From: Simmondsia chinensis | Taxonomy: Eukaryota; Streptophyta; Magnoliopsida; Caryophyllales; Simmondsiaceae | DNA: 64,000 bases | Direction of reading: 5' to 3' | Assembly (NCBI GenBank): GCA_018398585.1 | Contig: JAGTTD010000008.1 | Location: 12,536,501 to 12,600,500 of the forward strand | Part shown: piece by piece, positions 8,986 through 20,314 of the stretch | Layout: each line of letters starts with the position of its first letter | How positions within the stretch are numbered: position 1 is the stretch's first letter | Position numbers and translations under genes: made by a program | The notes under the pieces: generated by a model | Seen by the model: the letters and a program-made list of their open reading frames with translations, nothing else | Told to the model about the DNA's origin: nothing | The model's database searches: none

Positions 8986-10547
8986 TAATGTTTGCTCAGC
9001 ATGTGCACTAAGCCATATCAGGTATTATAGAGCAAGTAGAGTATCATGCCCACGAGGACTGTTATTGAACGAGTACCGAAATTAGTAGTTTCAGCACTAT
9101 TCGAAAGATTGAAATTTGTATTTTTTTTATGTAATAAACAAAAGAGGTCACTATTTTTTTAAGCTTTTCTAATTTAATTAGGTCCAAGGCATGCAAATTC
9201 ACCTAGTTGCATTAATATGCCTTTCTATTCTCCGTATTCAAATTCTTAGTACATTTTGATGGTCGAAAACCCTAATTTACTAAATATTCTCTCTGGAGCA
9301 ACATTTAGCATGCTCTTTTACATATTAACTCATCAATCTCTTGTTTGAATATAAATAAGAAAAGAGTATTGAAGATCCATGGTTTTCACTTAAAACCAAA
9401 CAAATTGCGTTAATATATCTCTATCACTTGCTCAATTTGTGGTCCTTATAACTTTAGCATTCATCATAAATCTTCTCTCAGTCTCATTATGAATCATTAT
9501 AGGCTTAAAAATGGTGATCAATCATTCCAAACTCATGAAGAACAATAATAAACACTTCAACAACGCAATAAACAAAACTTTGAATACGTCGAATTAGAAG
9601 AGAGCGTATATTACAACATAGGGTACATCGTAGCCCTGGAAAAAAAAATTTTAGTTCATGATAGGCATAATATAAATAAAAAATACAAAAAAATTCATGA
9701 ACTTTAAAGAAGAAAAGGATAGAAAGAACTTAAAAGTGCAAAATTACAAACCAAACTTTCCTTCTTCTTCCTCTCGGTTTCCTCCCTTTTTCTCTACTTT
9801 CTATTTGGTTTTTTATTGATGAGATGATACAACACTTCCACAACCTCTCTATTTATAGTACATAAGGTTAGGATTACTTAAAATAAAAAATATAGCAAGC
9901 TTAAAGCTCCTTGCACCACACACTGCCATTGCTGCCCATTTCAGTAGATTTACACCAACTTGCGGTTTTCTTCCATTCTTTTTCGCTTTGGCCGACCAAA
10001 ATCAGTCCTGACATCATCTTGGACATGTCAATGAATTTTTTTAATCCATCCTTGCACTTGATTTCTTCATTTTTCCACCCAAATTTGCAAGTTCAAATGA
10101 ATTGTGCGAGCTTGTTGTACTCTGCAACTGCTGTTCCTACTTATTTTTCTTCTTTTTTTTTGTTTTACCTTTGCTGCCAAAAAATGAGCCTTGACATCAA
10201 GTTTGATGTGTTCTTGAAGTGATTATGATGTTCTTGCATTTGATTTGCTTGAATTGCCTCCCAAAATTGCAAATTGTACATGTTCTTTTGTTTCCTTGCT
10301 TTGGCTGTGTAAAATGTTGTAGCTAGCCCATTTTTTTTCTTTTGTTTGATGTATCTTTTATTCACTTATTGATGTTGAGGATAAAACCCTACAATATTCA
10401 ACACAAAATGAGTGTTTCCACATGAAAAATGGCAATAGAAGCGAAAAAGAGCAAAAGCGAGCAATAGCAATAAAAAAGGTGATATATAATAGTGAGAAAA
10501 TGACCTAAAATGATATGAATAATTATATATTAGATTGGACTCATCAG
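8986..10547. other. Non-coding, probable retroelement remnant
   Basis: No coding frame is recognised. The sequence near 9030-9080 (gtatcatgcccacgaggact) is the sort found near LTR ends of some gypsy elements, but I found no partner. The right part holds three diverged repeats (see 9890-10350). The right edge abuts the truncated copia 5' LTR at 10548, so an insertion or recombination joined them here. Confidence 0.35.
9890..10350. repeat. Three diverged tandem units of about 180 bp
   Basis: Units start near 9890, 10051 and 10232. Unit boundaries share CTTGCACTTGATTTCTT / CTTGCATTTGATTTGCTT, and unit bodies share CACCCAAATTTGCAA / TCCCAAAATTGCAAAT and CCTGACATCATCTTGG / CCTTGACATCAAGTTTG. The long open frame across them (9911-10222) has no protein similarity I recognise and is treated as chance. 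Confidence 0.45.
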
Positions 10548-10610
10548 AAATCAATTGTATTAAAATAAAAGAGTTACGTTTTAGTCACCCATTCACCTAT
10601 TACTCCAACA
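10548..10610 (+). repeat. Copia 5' LTR, last ~63 bp only
   Basis: The segment AAATCAATTGTATTAAAATA through CTCCAACA matches the end of the 3' LTR (about 21766-21829) with a few changes. Sequence left of 10548 no longer matches the LTR, so about 940 bp of it are missing. Confidence 0.7.
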
Positions 10611-10666
10611 ATCTAAGTCATTTATTATAATAAATAATCATAATATGACTCATGCGGGCTTTATTA

Positions 10667-13600
10667 TTCCTGATATGTCTAAAATTAAGCCTTTGGATGG
10701 AAAGAACTACAAGATGTGAGATGATAAAATGGAGTTTTAATGGACCAAATTGAGGTTCATTATTCTCTCTTTAGTGATAGAGCCCCACCGAGGTCCAACA
10801 AGGATTTCGAGAAATATAACCGTACTTATTGGGAAATGCTTCTCCACTAATGGACAACGCCTCTTTACCAGATTTATAGTAATATGAAAACTGCTAAAGA
10901 AATATGGGAAGCTTTCTTTGAACAAGTATGGCTCTAAATATAGCATGGCCAAAGAAATGCATGCAGTAAGTGGTTATCGTTTACCATGGTTGATGAAAAA
11001 CCTATTCTTGACCAAATCTATGAGTGCGAAACTTCATGCACTTATATTTTGAATGAGGGCATGAAGTTTTGTGAAACATTTCAAGCTAACTGTTTAATTT
11101 ACAAGATGCCTCCATCTTGGGAGAACTACAAAGCGTCTTTAAAACACAAGAAGAAGGACACAAGTTTAAAGAAACTGATCTCCCATATTACTTTGGAAGA
11201 TTAGAACCACAAATTTGCTAAGGAAAAGTGCTTTGAGCACTCTTCTTTGACAGCTAATCATGATAAGTGGAGAAACACAAGAAAGAAAGGCAAGTTCAAA
11301 AAGACTTAGAATAAGGGCAAGTTTAATACTCAAGATGAAGGCCCCAGTAGCAAGCTAAGCAAATCTGGAAGAAAGAGACCAATGCACATTGCCCCCGATG
11401 GCCAAACAAGGAGCAAATGAAGGTGATGCACCTATGACAAGAGTGGTCACACCTCAAAAAACTGTAGGAAGGGATACAGACTTGGAAAGAACATAAAATA
11501 TAAGCCTCATCCCAATTTCACCGAGGAAGGAGACGTGTTTGTTCCCATGTCTCCAAGGTGAATACGGGTGGGAACACGGTTGAGTGGGCTGTAGAACCTG
11601 GAGCCAGGAGGCAAATCTACACCAATAAGGACATATTCAATGAATATGAGATACCTGCTAATGGGAAGAAGGTGTACATGGGAAATTCTAGTTCGACAGG
11701 GAAAGGTCCTCCTTGAACTCAACTCTGGAAAAAATCTATGTTTGCTGAATTTGCCGCATGTTAGTGATGTGCGTAAGAATTTAGTGTTGGGTGCATTGTT
11801 AAATAAAGTAGACTTTAAGTCGACCTTCGAGTTTGACAAGTTAATCCTCACTACAAATAAGAACTTTGTTGGAAGAGGTTCTGCAATGGTGGTATGTTTG
11901 TACTTGATGTGATGAATAAGAACGCATCTACTTCTACTTATATTGTTGAGTCTTTGGATTTGTGACATGCTAGGCTCAGACATGCAAATTATAATTCAGT
12001 TAAGAAACTTAAACAAATAAGTTTAATCCCTAGTTGTGATTCATCCGAACCTGATAAATGCGAAATATGTTTCGGAGCCAAACATCCATTGCAATCATTT
12101 AACATATCATTTAAAAGGAGTTTGAGCCTACTCAAAGTAGTGCATTTTGACCTAGGTGACCTTTAGAGCACCATGAGTAGAGGTGGAAAAGGATGTTATA
12201 TCACATTTATGGATTACCACTCGAGATTCAACAAGGTGTATCCCCTAAGTCCTAAAGATGAGGCTGAGAAAATGTTTTTAAAATATAAACTGAGGTTTTG
12301 AACCAAGAAGACCCCTTGGATCAAGAGGATTATGTTTGATAAAGGAGGCGAGTATGATACTACTTTCCTCAAGAAACATTGTGAGAAACTTGGGATATTT
12401 CATGAGGTCTCAACACCTTATACACCTCAAAGGAATGGGATAGCTTAGAGGAAAAATAGAACTCTAAAAAAGATGATGACTGCCATGCTTATTAGCTCAG
12501 GCTTACCATTGAGCTTGTGGGGGAATCTATGGTTTTTGCTTGTCGTGCACTAGATAGGGTTCCACATAAGATGTTAGATAGAACCTCGTATAAATTATGG
12601 AACGACTATGCGCCTAACCTAATATACTTGAAAGCGTGGGATATCTAGCTACAATAGTGATTCTTGAGTTTAAAAGAAGCAAAATTGCTCCTAAAACTGT
12701 AGATGGTATCTTTGGTTATGCCATGAATATTGCTGCATATTGATTCATGCTTTTGAATGAATAGAGCCCAGCACTCGGTAAGATAATGGAATCTCGAGAT
12801 GCTGAATTCTTTGAGAACATATTTCTTGTGGAAGGATCTATGCATGCTTCACTACCTAATTTTGTTCTTGTTGCATCTGCCTCATCTTCTAGTCATGCCC
12901 CCCCTGAGCTCGAGGCTCAAGAGCTTTTAAGAAATAAGAGGGCTCAAATTGAGACTAACTTGGACGAAGCTTCATTACTGCTTTCTTGTCTGAATATCAC
13001 GATTTTGATGAACATGTTGTGAGTGCATTCATGCTAGAGGAAGATCTCAAAACTTATGATGAGGCCATGAGAACCATAAATGCTCGTTTTTGGAGAGGGG
13101 CCATCAGTAATGAATTAAAATTTATAACGAGCAATAACAGTTAGGTGTTTTGATCTTCCTAGAGGATGCAAACCTGTAGGGTGTAAGTGGGCGCTTAGAA
13201 AGAAAATAAGGACCAATAGGTCCATAGAGAAGTTCAAAGCCAGCGGGCCACCAAATAGTACACCCAAAAACAAGAAATGGGCTTCTTTGATACGTACTCT
13301 CCCTTAACTAAGATTGATACTATGAGAGCCCTGTTAGTGCTAGTGTCCATTCATAATCCTATAGTACACCAATTGAATATTGAAATCGCACTTTCGAATG
13401 GTGACCTTGCTGATGAAATTTACATGGATCAATATGAGGGTTTAAGGTTCCTGGTATGGAGTATAGAGTGTGTAAACTTGTAAAGTCTTTGTATGGACTT
13501 AAATAGGCTCCTAAATAGTGACTTCAAAATTTGATTATACCTTAGTCGCGCATGGTCTTGTTGTAAGCAAAAGTGATGCCAGCATGTATTAAAATTGATT

Positions 13601-14584
13601 ATGATTGTGTGATTATCTGTTTATATGTTAATGACATGCTTATTTTTGGAAAGAGTGTGGAAATTGTAAATGTACTAAGTCTTTCTTGAGTACATATTTT
13701 TGATATGAAAGACCGAGGTGAGGCCAATGTGATAGCTTTGGTTATGATAACTAGAATACCTGACGGTTTGACCTTGAGTCAATCCGATTATGTGGAAAAA
13801 ATATTTAGAAAGTTTGGCCACTTAGATGACACACCCACTAAAACCTCATATGACTCCGGTGTTCATTTGTTGAGAAACACAAGAGATAGTGTATCACAGG
13901 CTGAATACATTAAGTTAATAGGTAGCGTTCTGTTCTTAGTGAACTGTACTCATCCTGATATTACCTACGCCGTTAGTAGGTTCAGCCATTACGCCCATAA
14001 CCCTAGTGATGATTACTGGAGTGCGTTGAAACGGTTTTTAAGGTATCTTAAGGCTACTATGTACTAGGGTTTACACTATAAAAGATTCCCTGTCGTGTTA
14101 GAGGAACATTGCTATGCTAATTGGGTGCCTGATCGCGATGAAATTCATTCTATTAGTGGTAATGTATTTGTGCTTGCTAATTGTTCTATTCTATGGAAAT
14201 CATCTAAGCAAACATATATTGCAAAATCCACCATGGATTCGGAATTTATTACTCTTGAGATGGTAAGTATGGAGGCTGAACGGCTGAGATGTGTCTTGGG
14301 AGACATTCCATTAGAGGGGAAACCCGTGCCCTTTGGTGTTGTTGCACTGTGATTCACAAGCAGGCATTGGAGTTGGTAAAAGTTAGGTTTATAATGGCAT
14401 GCAGAGGTATATTTGCCTCAGGCATGGTGTTTTGAGAAATTGGATCACGAACAATGTGACCCCAATTGAATTTGTGAGGAGTGAAAAAAAAATTCTGGTA
14501 GATCCTCTAACAAAAGGCCTTGCAAGGAAAGTGATAAATGAAACAGTAGAGGAAATGGTTCTAAAACCCCTATGTGTGTCCTAA
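10667..14584 (+). pseudogene. Copia gag-pol polyprotein, multiply broken
   Basis: Gag begins around PLDGKNYKM (10690) and continues with MPPSWENYKASLKHKK. Pre-integrase and integrase follow: HARLRHANYNSVKKLKQI (about 11968), KCEICFGAKHPLQSF, GGKRCYITFMDYHSRF (the first catalytic Asp lies in this motif), DKGGEYDTTFL (second Asp) and STPYTPQRNGIA. RT is recognisable from GCKPVGCKWALRKK (13150) through RALLVLVSIHNPIVHQL, YMDQYEGL, a SLYGLK remnant and CVNDML-like sequence near 13620. RNase H ends the frame (SGNVFVLANCSILWKSSKQT, AKSTMDSEFITLEM, TPIEFVRSEKKILVDPLTKG). Many stops and frameshifts make it non-functional. The family copies its RNA into DNA in cytoplasmic particles and integrates it in the nucleus. 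Confidence 0.82.
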
Positions 14585-14684
14585 TCCATGTGGATACCCT
14601 CATGAACCCTTCCCATGTTTGTTGTATGAGTGGCTATAGGATTTGCCAAATCTGCCATGATTGAAGTTGAGCTTAATGCTCCTA

Positions 14685-14862
14685 GTGTTCCATAGCCCTT
14701 TATGGTGGTGTGAGGTAGCACAACGGATGGACGCATTGCAACTGCCATGATGAGGGAATGAGCCAGCTCTTAATGATGTCCATAGCCTTTTGTAGTGGTT
14801 CAAGGTAGCGCACTTAATGGAGTCACCTATGTGACTGTGGGGGTAGAAAGTCCCCCTACCGA
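14685..14862 (+). repeat. Duplicated 3' untranslated segment with G/C hairpin
   Basis: Two diverged copies begin TCCATAGCCCTTTATGGTGG (about 14689) and TCCATAGCCTTTTGTAGTGG (about 14779), each followed by a GGTAGC(A/G)CA block. The second runs into GGGGGTAGAAAGTCCCCC (14839-14856), which can fold on itself. It lies between the RNase H stop and the nested gypsy, so it belongs to the copia 3' untranslated region. Confidence 0.5.
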
Positions 14863-15049
14863 GAGTGTCGATTGACTCCCTAGAGCAATTTTGATAAGAA
14901 ATTTTGGATTATTTATGACGGACCTCATACGTCTTGATCATGAAGAGTGTTTTAGCCTCGAGAACCACATGAAGGGGTTAGGTATGCTCTTTATAATGAC
15001 TGCACATCGTTCCAGACATTGCTTGTCAATGGGTGGTTGTGGGGCATGC

Positions 15050-15452
15050 TGTTAGCTTCCAATTAAGAATTGAAAGTCTAACCTTATAGAAGAAAGAGTT
15101 AAGATGAGAAGAGAAGTGAAAGGGGATGAGAAATAGAGAAAGAGATGAGAAAAGAGAGAGAATTCCAAAAGGAAATTCAGATTATATTCATTGAATGATT
15201 GAATTACATGCGTAGGACCCTGTTTATAGACATTTAGGTACATTGCATCAAGACAAATCCAAACTAACCCAAACTAACAGCTTTTCCCGCCAATTGCAGC
15301 ACAGCCCCCACATTTGACCCGGGTTTGACCAACTGCTACCTTTGGCACCTAAATCTTATCCAATCGACTTATAAATTCTAGCAACTCAACAATGAGACTC
15401 TTATCAACTATTACAACCAGAAATTACAATTAAATTCTAACGATTCATAACA
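15050..15452 (-). repeat. 3' LTR of the chromodomain gypsy
   Basis: It runs TGTTAGCTTCC ... CATAACA on the plus strand and is about 11 bp longer than its partner owing to a small indel near 15410-15430. The first 34 bases form the U5 hairpin discussed under findings. A TATA-like CTATAAA lies on the minus strand at 15223-15229. Confidence 0.85.
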
Positions 15453-15476
15453 TTCCCTCCCTCATGAGAAATTTCC
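15453..15476 (-). other. Polypurine tract of the chromodomain gypsy
   Basis: On the minus strand GAGGGAGGGAA immediately precedes the 3' LTR (TGTTATG...). Just upstream is TTCTTGAGGACAGGAA, a stem with loop AGGA also seen in the related elements. Confidence 0.65.
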
Positions 15477-15481
15477 TGTCC

Positions 15482-15889
15482 TCAAGAAGTGAAATTTGGG
15501 AATTGGCTCTTCAAGAAATTGCAATTTTCCCAAGTCATCAAGCTCTTGTTCAAGTTGCACCAAGTCACCAACACCTCTTGCATAACACCATGATCATGCT
15601 GCAGCGTCCTCCGGGCCTTAACAGCAGCAGGCTGCAACACCAGCAAGCCATTCGATTCTGCATCAGGAGGATTCCGAGCAGCTGCAACACCCTTCTTGAC
15701 CTGCTTTTTAAGTCGGGACACATGAAACACGGGGTGAATGTATGAATGCGAAGGTAAGTCAAGTTTATATGTAACATTGCCGACTTTCTCCAAGATTTTG
15801 TACGGGCCAAAGAATCGGGCACTTAGCTTGACATTAGGCCTGACAGCCAAGGACGACTGTCTATACGGTTGTAATTTTAGGTAGACCAT
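15482..15889 (-). pseudogene. Integrase C-terminal domain and chromodomain
   Basis: The segment starts VYLKLQPYRQSSLAV, continues LSARFFGPYKILEKVG and YKLDLPSHSYIHPVFHVS (the GPY/F-type module), and ends with a chromodomain: VLVTWCNLNKSLMTWENCNF and FPNFTS. Chromodomains on such integrases bind modified histones and guide insertion to heterochromatin. The frame differs from the integrase core upstream, so a frameshift near 15880-15890 separates them. The final stop lies about 30 bases before the LTR. Confidence 0.8.
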
Positions 15890-16786
15890 GTCCCCATGTC
15901 CCCAACATCATAGCTTTTGTCTACCCTCTTCTTATCTGCATAATACTTCATCCAAGTTCGAACTTGTTGAAGATTATCCTTAAGCACTTGCATAAAATGT
16001 CTCCTCTGATGCGCTAGATCGGTTGCTGCAGAATCAATATTCCTCAGTTGTGGTAGCAGCATAGGTGAAGGAGGAGGATAACCATACAAAGCTTGGAAGG
16101 GTGAAGTGCCAATTGTTGTACGGAAGTGAGTGTTGAACCAAAATTCCGCCAAAGAAAGCCAATGATTCCACACCTTGGTACTTAAGAAAACCATACTCCG
16201 AAGGTATTGCTCCATACATTGGTTGACTAGTTCGGTTTGGCCATCTGTTTGAGGATGATAAGAGGAACTAAGTGCCAATGTGGTGCCCATCAACTTGAAC
16301 AACTCCGTCCAAAATTTTCTTGTGAAAATCTTGTCTCGATCTGACGTAATGGATTGAAGAAATCCATGTAATTTGTAAATGTTGTCAAGGAAGATCCTTG
16401 CCAGCGGTAACGGGTCGACCAAGAGCAATAAAATGGCTATACTTAGTGAAACGATCCACCACTACCCATATAACCTCTTTACCTTCAGACCATAATCCCT
16501 CGATGAAGTACATGCTAATATTAATCCATGCTCCATCCGGAATAGGAAGTGGTTGAAGTACACCCTTGTAACGATGATCTCCCAACTTCGTTTGTTGACA
16601 TACTTCACAAGTCTTCACATAATCACTTACTTCTTTTTTCATGCTTGGCCATGTAAAGTACACTTTAACTCTTTGATATGTGCCTTCTACATCGGCAAGG
16701 GCTCCCCAAGATGCATCATGAGAAGCATGTATGATATGATTTCTTAAATAAGTAGCTGAACCAATGTATATAACTTGCCACTGCAT
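15877..16786 (-). pseudogene. Gypsy integrase, zinc-binding and catalytic domains
   Basis: The HHCC module is present: HIIHASHDASWG and CEVCQQTK. The catalytic core follows with IPDGAWINISMYFIEGL (where most relatives have a catalytic Asp, here in the region changed to INISMYF), VVVDRFTKYSHFIAL, SITSDRDKIFT (second Asp) and SSYHPQTDGQTELVNQ (catalytic Glu). A frameshift and stop at about 16385-16430 interrupts the core. Integrase joins the cDNA to the host chromosome. Confidence 0.82.
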
Positions 16787-17208
16787 CTGATCAGTCCTCT
16801 TTGCACTGCTAAATCAGGACCTGCACTGCACTTTTCTACACCATTTACAATAGCATTAGCCACACAATCTTGGGCAAAAGAATCACCCTCATATGTCTTG
16901 TATATTTCTTCCGTCCAAGAAGGAACCACGGTTAAGGCACTGCAATGACCACTTTCAGCACCCTCATACTGTCTGGACAGCACATCCGCGGCCACATTCT
17001 CTTTGCCTTTTCTATACTCAATGTCATAATCAAGGCCAAGCATCTTCATAAGACCTTTCTTTTGAATCCTTGTTACAATATTTTTCTCCAGGAGATGCTT
17101 GAGACTTTGGTGATCCGTTTGATTGGTGAACTTGTGACCCTCCAAGTATTGCCTCCATTTTTCCATGGCTAAGAGAATTGCTAGATATCCCTTATCATAG
17201 GTCAACAT
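16744..17208 (-). pseudogene. Gypsy RNase H domain
   Basis: The frame contains YDKGYLAILLAMEKWRQYLE (Glu-containing motif), TNQTDHQSLKHLLE (Asp motif) and YRKGKENVAADVLSR (final Asp). It follows the RT frame after a stop at 17218, in the same frame. RNase H degrades the RNA strand of the RNA-DNA hybrid. A frameshift at the end leads into the integrase frame. Confidence 0.82.
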
Positions 17209-17217
17209 AGCTTGATG

Positions 17218-18237
17218 TTAAGGACTAAAGGCTTGGATTAAGTAAGAAATAGGCTTTTCATTTTGAGAAAGAGCAGCCCCTACACCAGTACCACTCGCAT
17301 CGGTCTCCAAAATAAAGCTCTCGTTAAAGTTTGGCATTGCCAAAACTGGTGCAGCACACATTGTGGCTTTAAGGGCTTCAAATGCAGCTTGAGATCTCTC
17401 ATTCCATGTAAAATCATCCTTCTTCAAGAGTTCGGTTAAAGGTTTGGCAATAGAACCAAAACCCTTAATGAATTTCCTATAATACCCGGTCAATCCCAAA
17501 AAACCTCTCAATTGTTTCAAGGTGATCGGAATTGGCCAATCTTGCATTGCATAGATCTTATTAGGATCAGTTGAAACTCCCTCTTGTGAGATGATATTAC
17601 CCAAATACTCGAGCTTATTTTGAGCAAACGAACATTTAGACACTTTTGCAAAGAACTTGTGTTGTTGCATCAATACAAACACTTGTCTGAGGTGAGTGAG
17701 ATGAGCTTCGTATGTTGAGCTGTAAATCAGTATGTCATCGAAGAAAACAAGTACTGATTTCCTCAGAAAAGGCTTGAAAACATCATTCATGGCTGCTTGA
17801 AAAGTGGCTGGAGCATTTGTTAAGCCGAAAGGCATAACAACAAACTCGAAATTGCCATGATGAGTTTGAAAAGCTATCTTGTAGATATCCAGCTCGAGGA
17901 CCCTGATCTGATGATACCCTTGCCTCAAATCAAGCTCTGAAAAGAAGCATGCTCCCTGTAACTCGTCAAGCAAATCATCTATGACCGGGATGGGAAACTT
18001 ATCCTTCACTGTTAGAGCATTGAACCGATGGTAATCAATGCACATTCTAGCCGAGCCATCTTTATTCTTCACAAGGATCACAGGTGAAGCAAAAGGACTA
18101 TGGCTTGGTGTAATGCAGTTCAAGTGAAGAAGTTCCTCAACTTGCCTCTCTATCTTTGTCTTTTGGCTGTGAGCATAACGATAGGGCCTAATCTTCACCG
18201 GATCAGCATTTGCACGCAAGGGAATGGCATGGTCCAC
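17218..18237 (-). pseudogene. Gypsy reverse transcriptase, nearly intact
   Basis: About 340 codons without a stop include VEELLHLNCITPSHSPFASP, VKNKDGSARMCIDYHRFNAL, FFSELDLRQGYHQIRV, VVMPFGLTNAPATFQAAMND and LVFFDDILIYSS, a variant of the YxDD active-site motif (FFDD). It continues with the thumb/connection LRGFLGLTGYYRKFIKGFG and the start of RNase H (ETDASGTGVGAALSQ). An upstream stop and another at 18297-18322 separate it from protease. It is one of the best preserved frames in the window. Confidence 0.88.
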
Positions 18238-18321
18238 ACTCCTTTGAGGAGGAAGACTCTTAGGTTGCTCAAAAATGTCCCCAAATTAATCCACTAAGGT
18301 TTGCACTTCCGGTTGAATACC

Positions 18322-19920
18322 CTACTGCAGCTCCACTGAAGATATCATGAACAAATGACCAATCCATTGTATTGCCTTCTTCTTGATTCCATCTTGCACA
18401 CGTTTGCCATCAATTAACTTGAGTTGAGATTCCTCTGATATGCCTTTCAAGGATACTTTGGTGCCGTGAACCTCAAATGCCACGGTCATCTTATCAAAAT
18501 CAAACACAACCGGGTTGAAGGTTCTCATCCAATCCACCCCTAGCACCATATCGCAGCCTCCCAAAGGAAGAACTCTGAAATCAAAGGTGAATTGATGATC
18601 TTGCATAGACCATGGGAATGCTAAGCACTTGTTTTGAGTTGTTAAGGAGTTACCATTAGCCACCATCACTGCCAAGGGGTGAGTCTTTGTCACTTCATGC
18701 TTTACCTTCTTAATCAACTTTAGATCAATGAAGCTATGTGTACTCCCACCATCAATAAGGATAATGATGGAATGTTTTCTAGCATTGCCTCTAATTTTGA
18801 TAGTGTTATGAGCTCCACTACCGGTTAAAGCCTTCATTGATATCTCCACTTCATCATTACTCAAATCCTCTTGTGAGGAATAACCAACACTGTCAATTTT
18901 TGCAGCAGAGTGATCACTGCCAGATTCAGCTTCAGCACGGGTCCCTTTAGCATGCATTAATGCTTGTGTTTTGCACCTATGTCCAGGCTGATATGGTTTA
19001 TTACAATGAAAGCAAAGTCTTACAGAACCTCTGTCAACAGCACGCTTAAAACCAGCACTAGAATTTGCTCTCGATTGTGGTATGAACTTACTGTCGGATT
19101 GCTTACTTTTGTCACTTGGTTGGACTTGAGTTGCTTCCACCAACTTTGCCTTGTTATAAGCACTTGACAAAGTTTTAGGACCAATGGCTTTCACCATAAT
19201 CTTGATCCTTGGCTTCAATCCACTTACAAAACATGAAACATAACAAGATTCAATATCCTCAGGAGCCAAAGACAAAACTGAAAGCAAGTTAGCTCTTAAG
19301 TTCTCAAATCTGATCATATGCTCTCTCACGGTTGTAGTTTGAGTCAACTTGTTAAAGCTATCCACAACATCCGTTGATTCACCTTCTCCATAGCGTTCAC
19401 ATATTTCTTCTACGAATTGGGCCCAAGAAAGATTCGGTTTGCTCTTCAACAAACTATAATACCAAACCTCATGGTCACCATGTAGATGAACCACAACCAA
19501 CTAGAGTTTTTCCTCATCAGGAATGTTATAATACAAGAAATACTGATCACATCTCCTTAGCCATGATTCCAGTTGTTCACCAACAAAGGGATCAATTTCA
19601 ACTCTTGGCTGCCTGTAATTACCACTCCTACCACCAGATATAGTGTCATTACTCACTGATCTATGCCGGTACTATCGATCAGGAGGTCTGTCCAGATGAT
19701 CGAGCCCATCAAATTCAACTCTGCACTGCAACATTAAATTCTGTGGCCTGGTACTGCGGTCTGCGTTTAAAGCTTTAGGTCTGCAATGTGCTTGTCCAGA
19801 GGCTCGATCCTGATTGTCTACATCAATTTCAGGTTGCAGACGTTGATTTTCAGCTGATCTGATGTTAATTGAAGGTCCTACATCCGACTGCATTATCGGA
19901 GACTTGCCTCGGTTCCTCAC
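18322..19920 (-). pseudogene. Gypsy gag with zinc knuckle, and aspartic protease
   Basis: Gag shows WLRRCDQYFLYYNIPDEEK, HGDHEVWYYSLLKSKPNLSW, FVEEICERYGEGE and FENLRANLL, then a zinc knuckle LCFHCNKPYQPGHRC. Protease follows with ILIDGGSTHSFIDLKL (active-site DGGSTHSF where DSGATHSF is usual; the DGG form may impair activity) and GGCDMVLGVDWM. Stops near 19500 and 19672 break the N-terminal part. Gag packages element RNA; protease cuts the polyprotein. Confidence 0.82.
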
Positions 19921-19936
19921 CAGACTTTCAGGTCTG

Positions 19937-20242
19937 TCAACATTGTCTTGTTGCTGGTCGGTCTTGCAATTTTACAATTTTTTCTTCAATTTGTTGCAAT
20001 CGTTCCTCCTTATTCGCATCTTTATCCAAAATCAACCTCAACATTTGCTGAATGCTATCATTTTGTTGTTTAATCTCGATGCTATGCTGATCAAACTTTT
20101 TCTGTAATTCATGAAGATCTTCTTTAGTAGCACTTTGAGGTCCGATTATTGCATTACTAGCAGCTGCAGTAGCATGATCGGCATCCTGACCAACTGCATT
20201 CACTCCACCAGCACCGGATCTGGTCCTAACACCATCGGTCAT
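19937..20242 (-). pseudogene. Gag N-terminal coiled-coil segment
   Basis: The ATG at 20242 begins MTDGVRTRSGAGG, closely resembling MAERVRTPSGAGGG at the start of the gypsy derivative at 49363. A heptad-rich, charged stretch follows (LHELQKKFDQHSIEIKQQN, KEERLQQIEEKIVKLQ), likely coiled coil. Lysine codons upstream of this ATG come from a poly-T tract (20246-20263) and are probably untranslated. The frame is shifted relative to the rest of gag. Confidence 0.65.
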
Positions 20243-20300
20243 GATTTTTTTTTTTTTTTTTTTTGCCAGCTTCAATCAATCAATATGATTGCTTGAACTA

Positions 20301-20312
20301 GCTCTGATACCA
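20301..20312 (-). other. Primer-binding site, tRNA-Met
   Basis: The minus strand reads TGGTATCAGAGC, an exact match to the common plant initiator tRNA-Met primer site, two bases inside the 5' LTR. Confidence 0.85.
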
Positions 20313-20314
20313 AT

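Noticed and set aside
9911..10222. 103-codon open frame
   Set aside because: It is composed of diverged tandem units with repeated residues; no protein family is apparent.
20243..20263. Poly-lysine start (KKKKKK) for the gypsy gag
   Set aside because: It is encoded by a homopolymer T tract; the ATG at 20242 gives a start matching the related gag at 49363.
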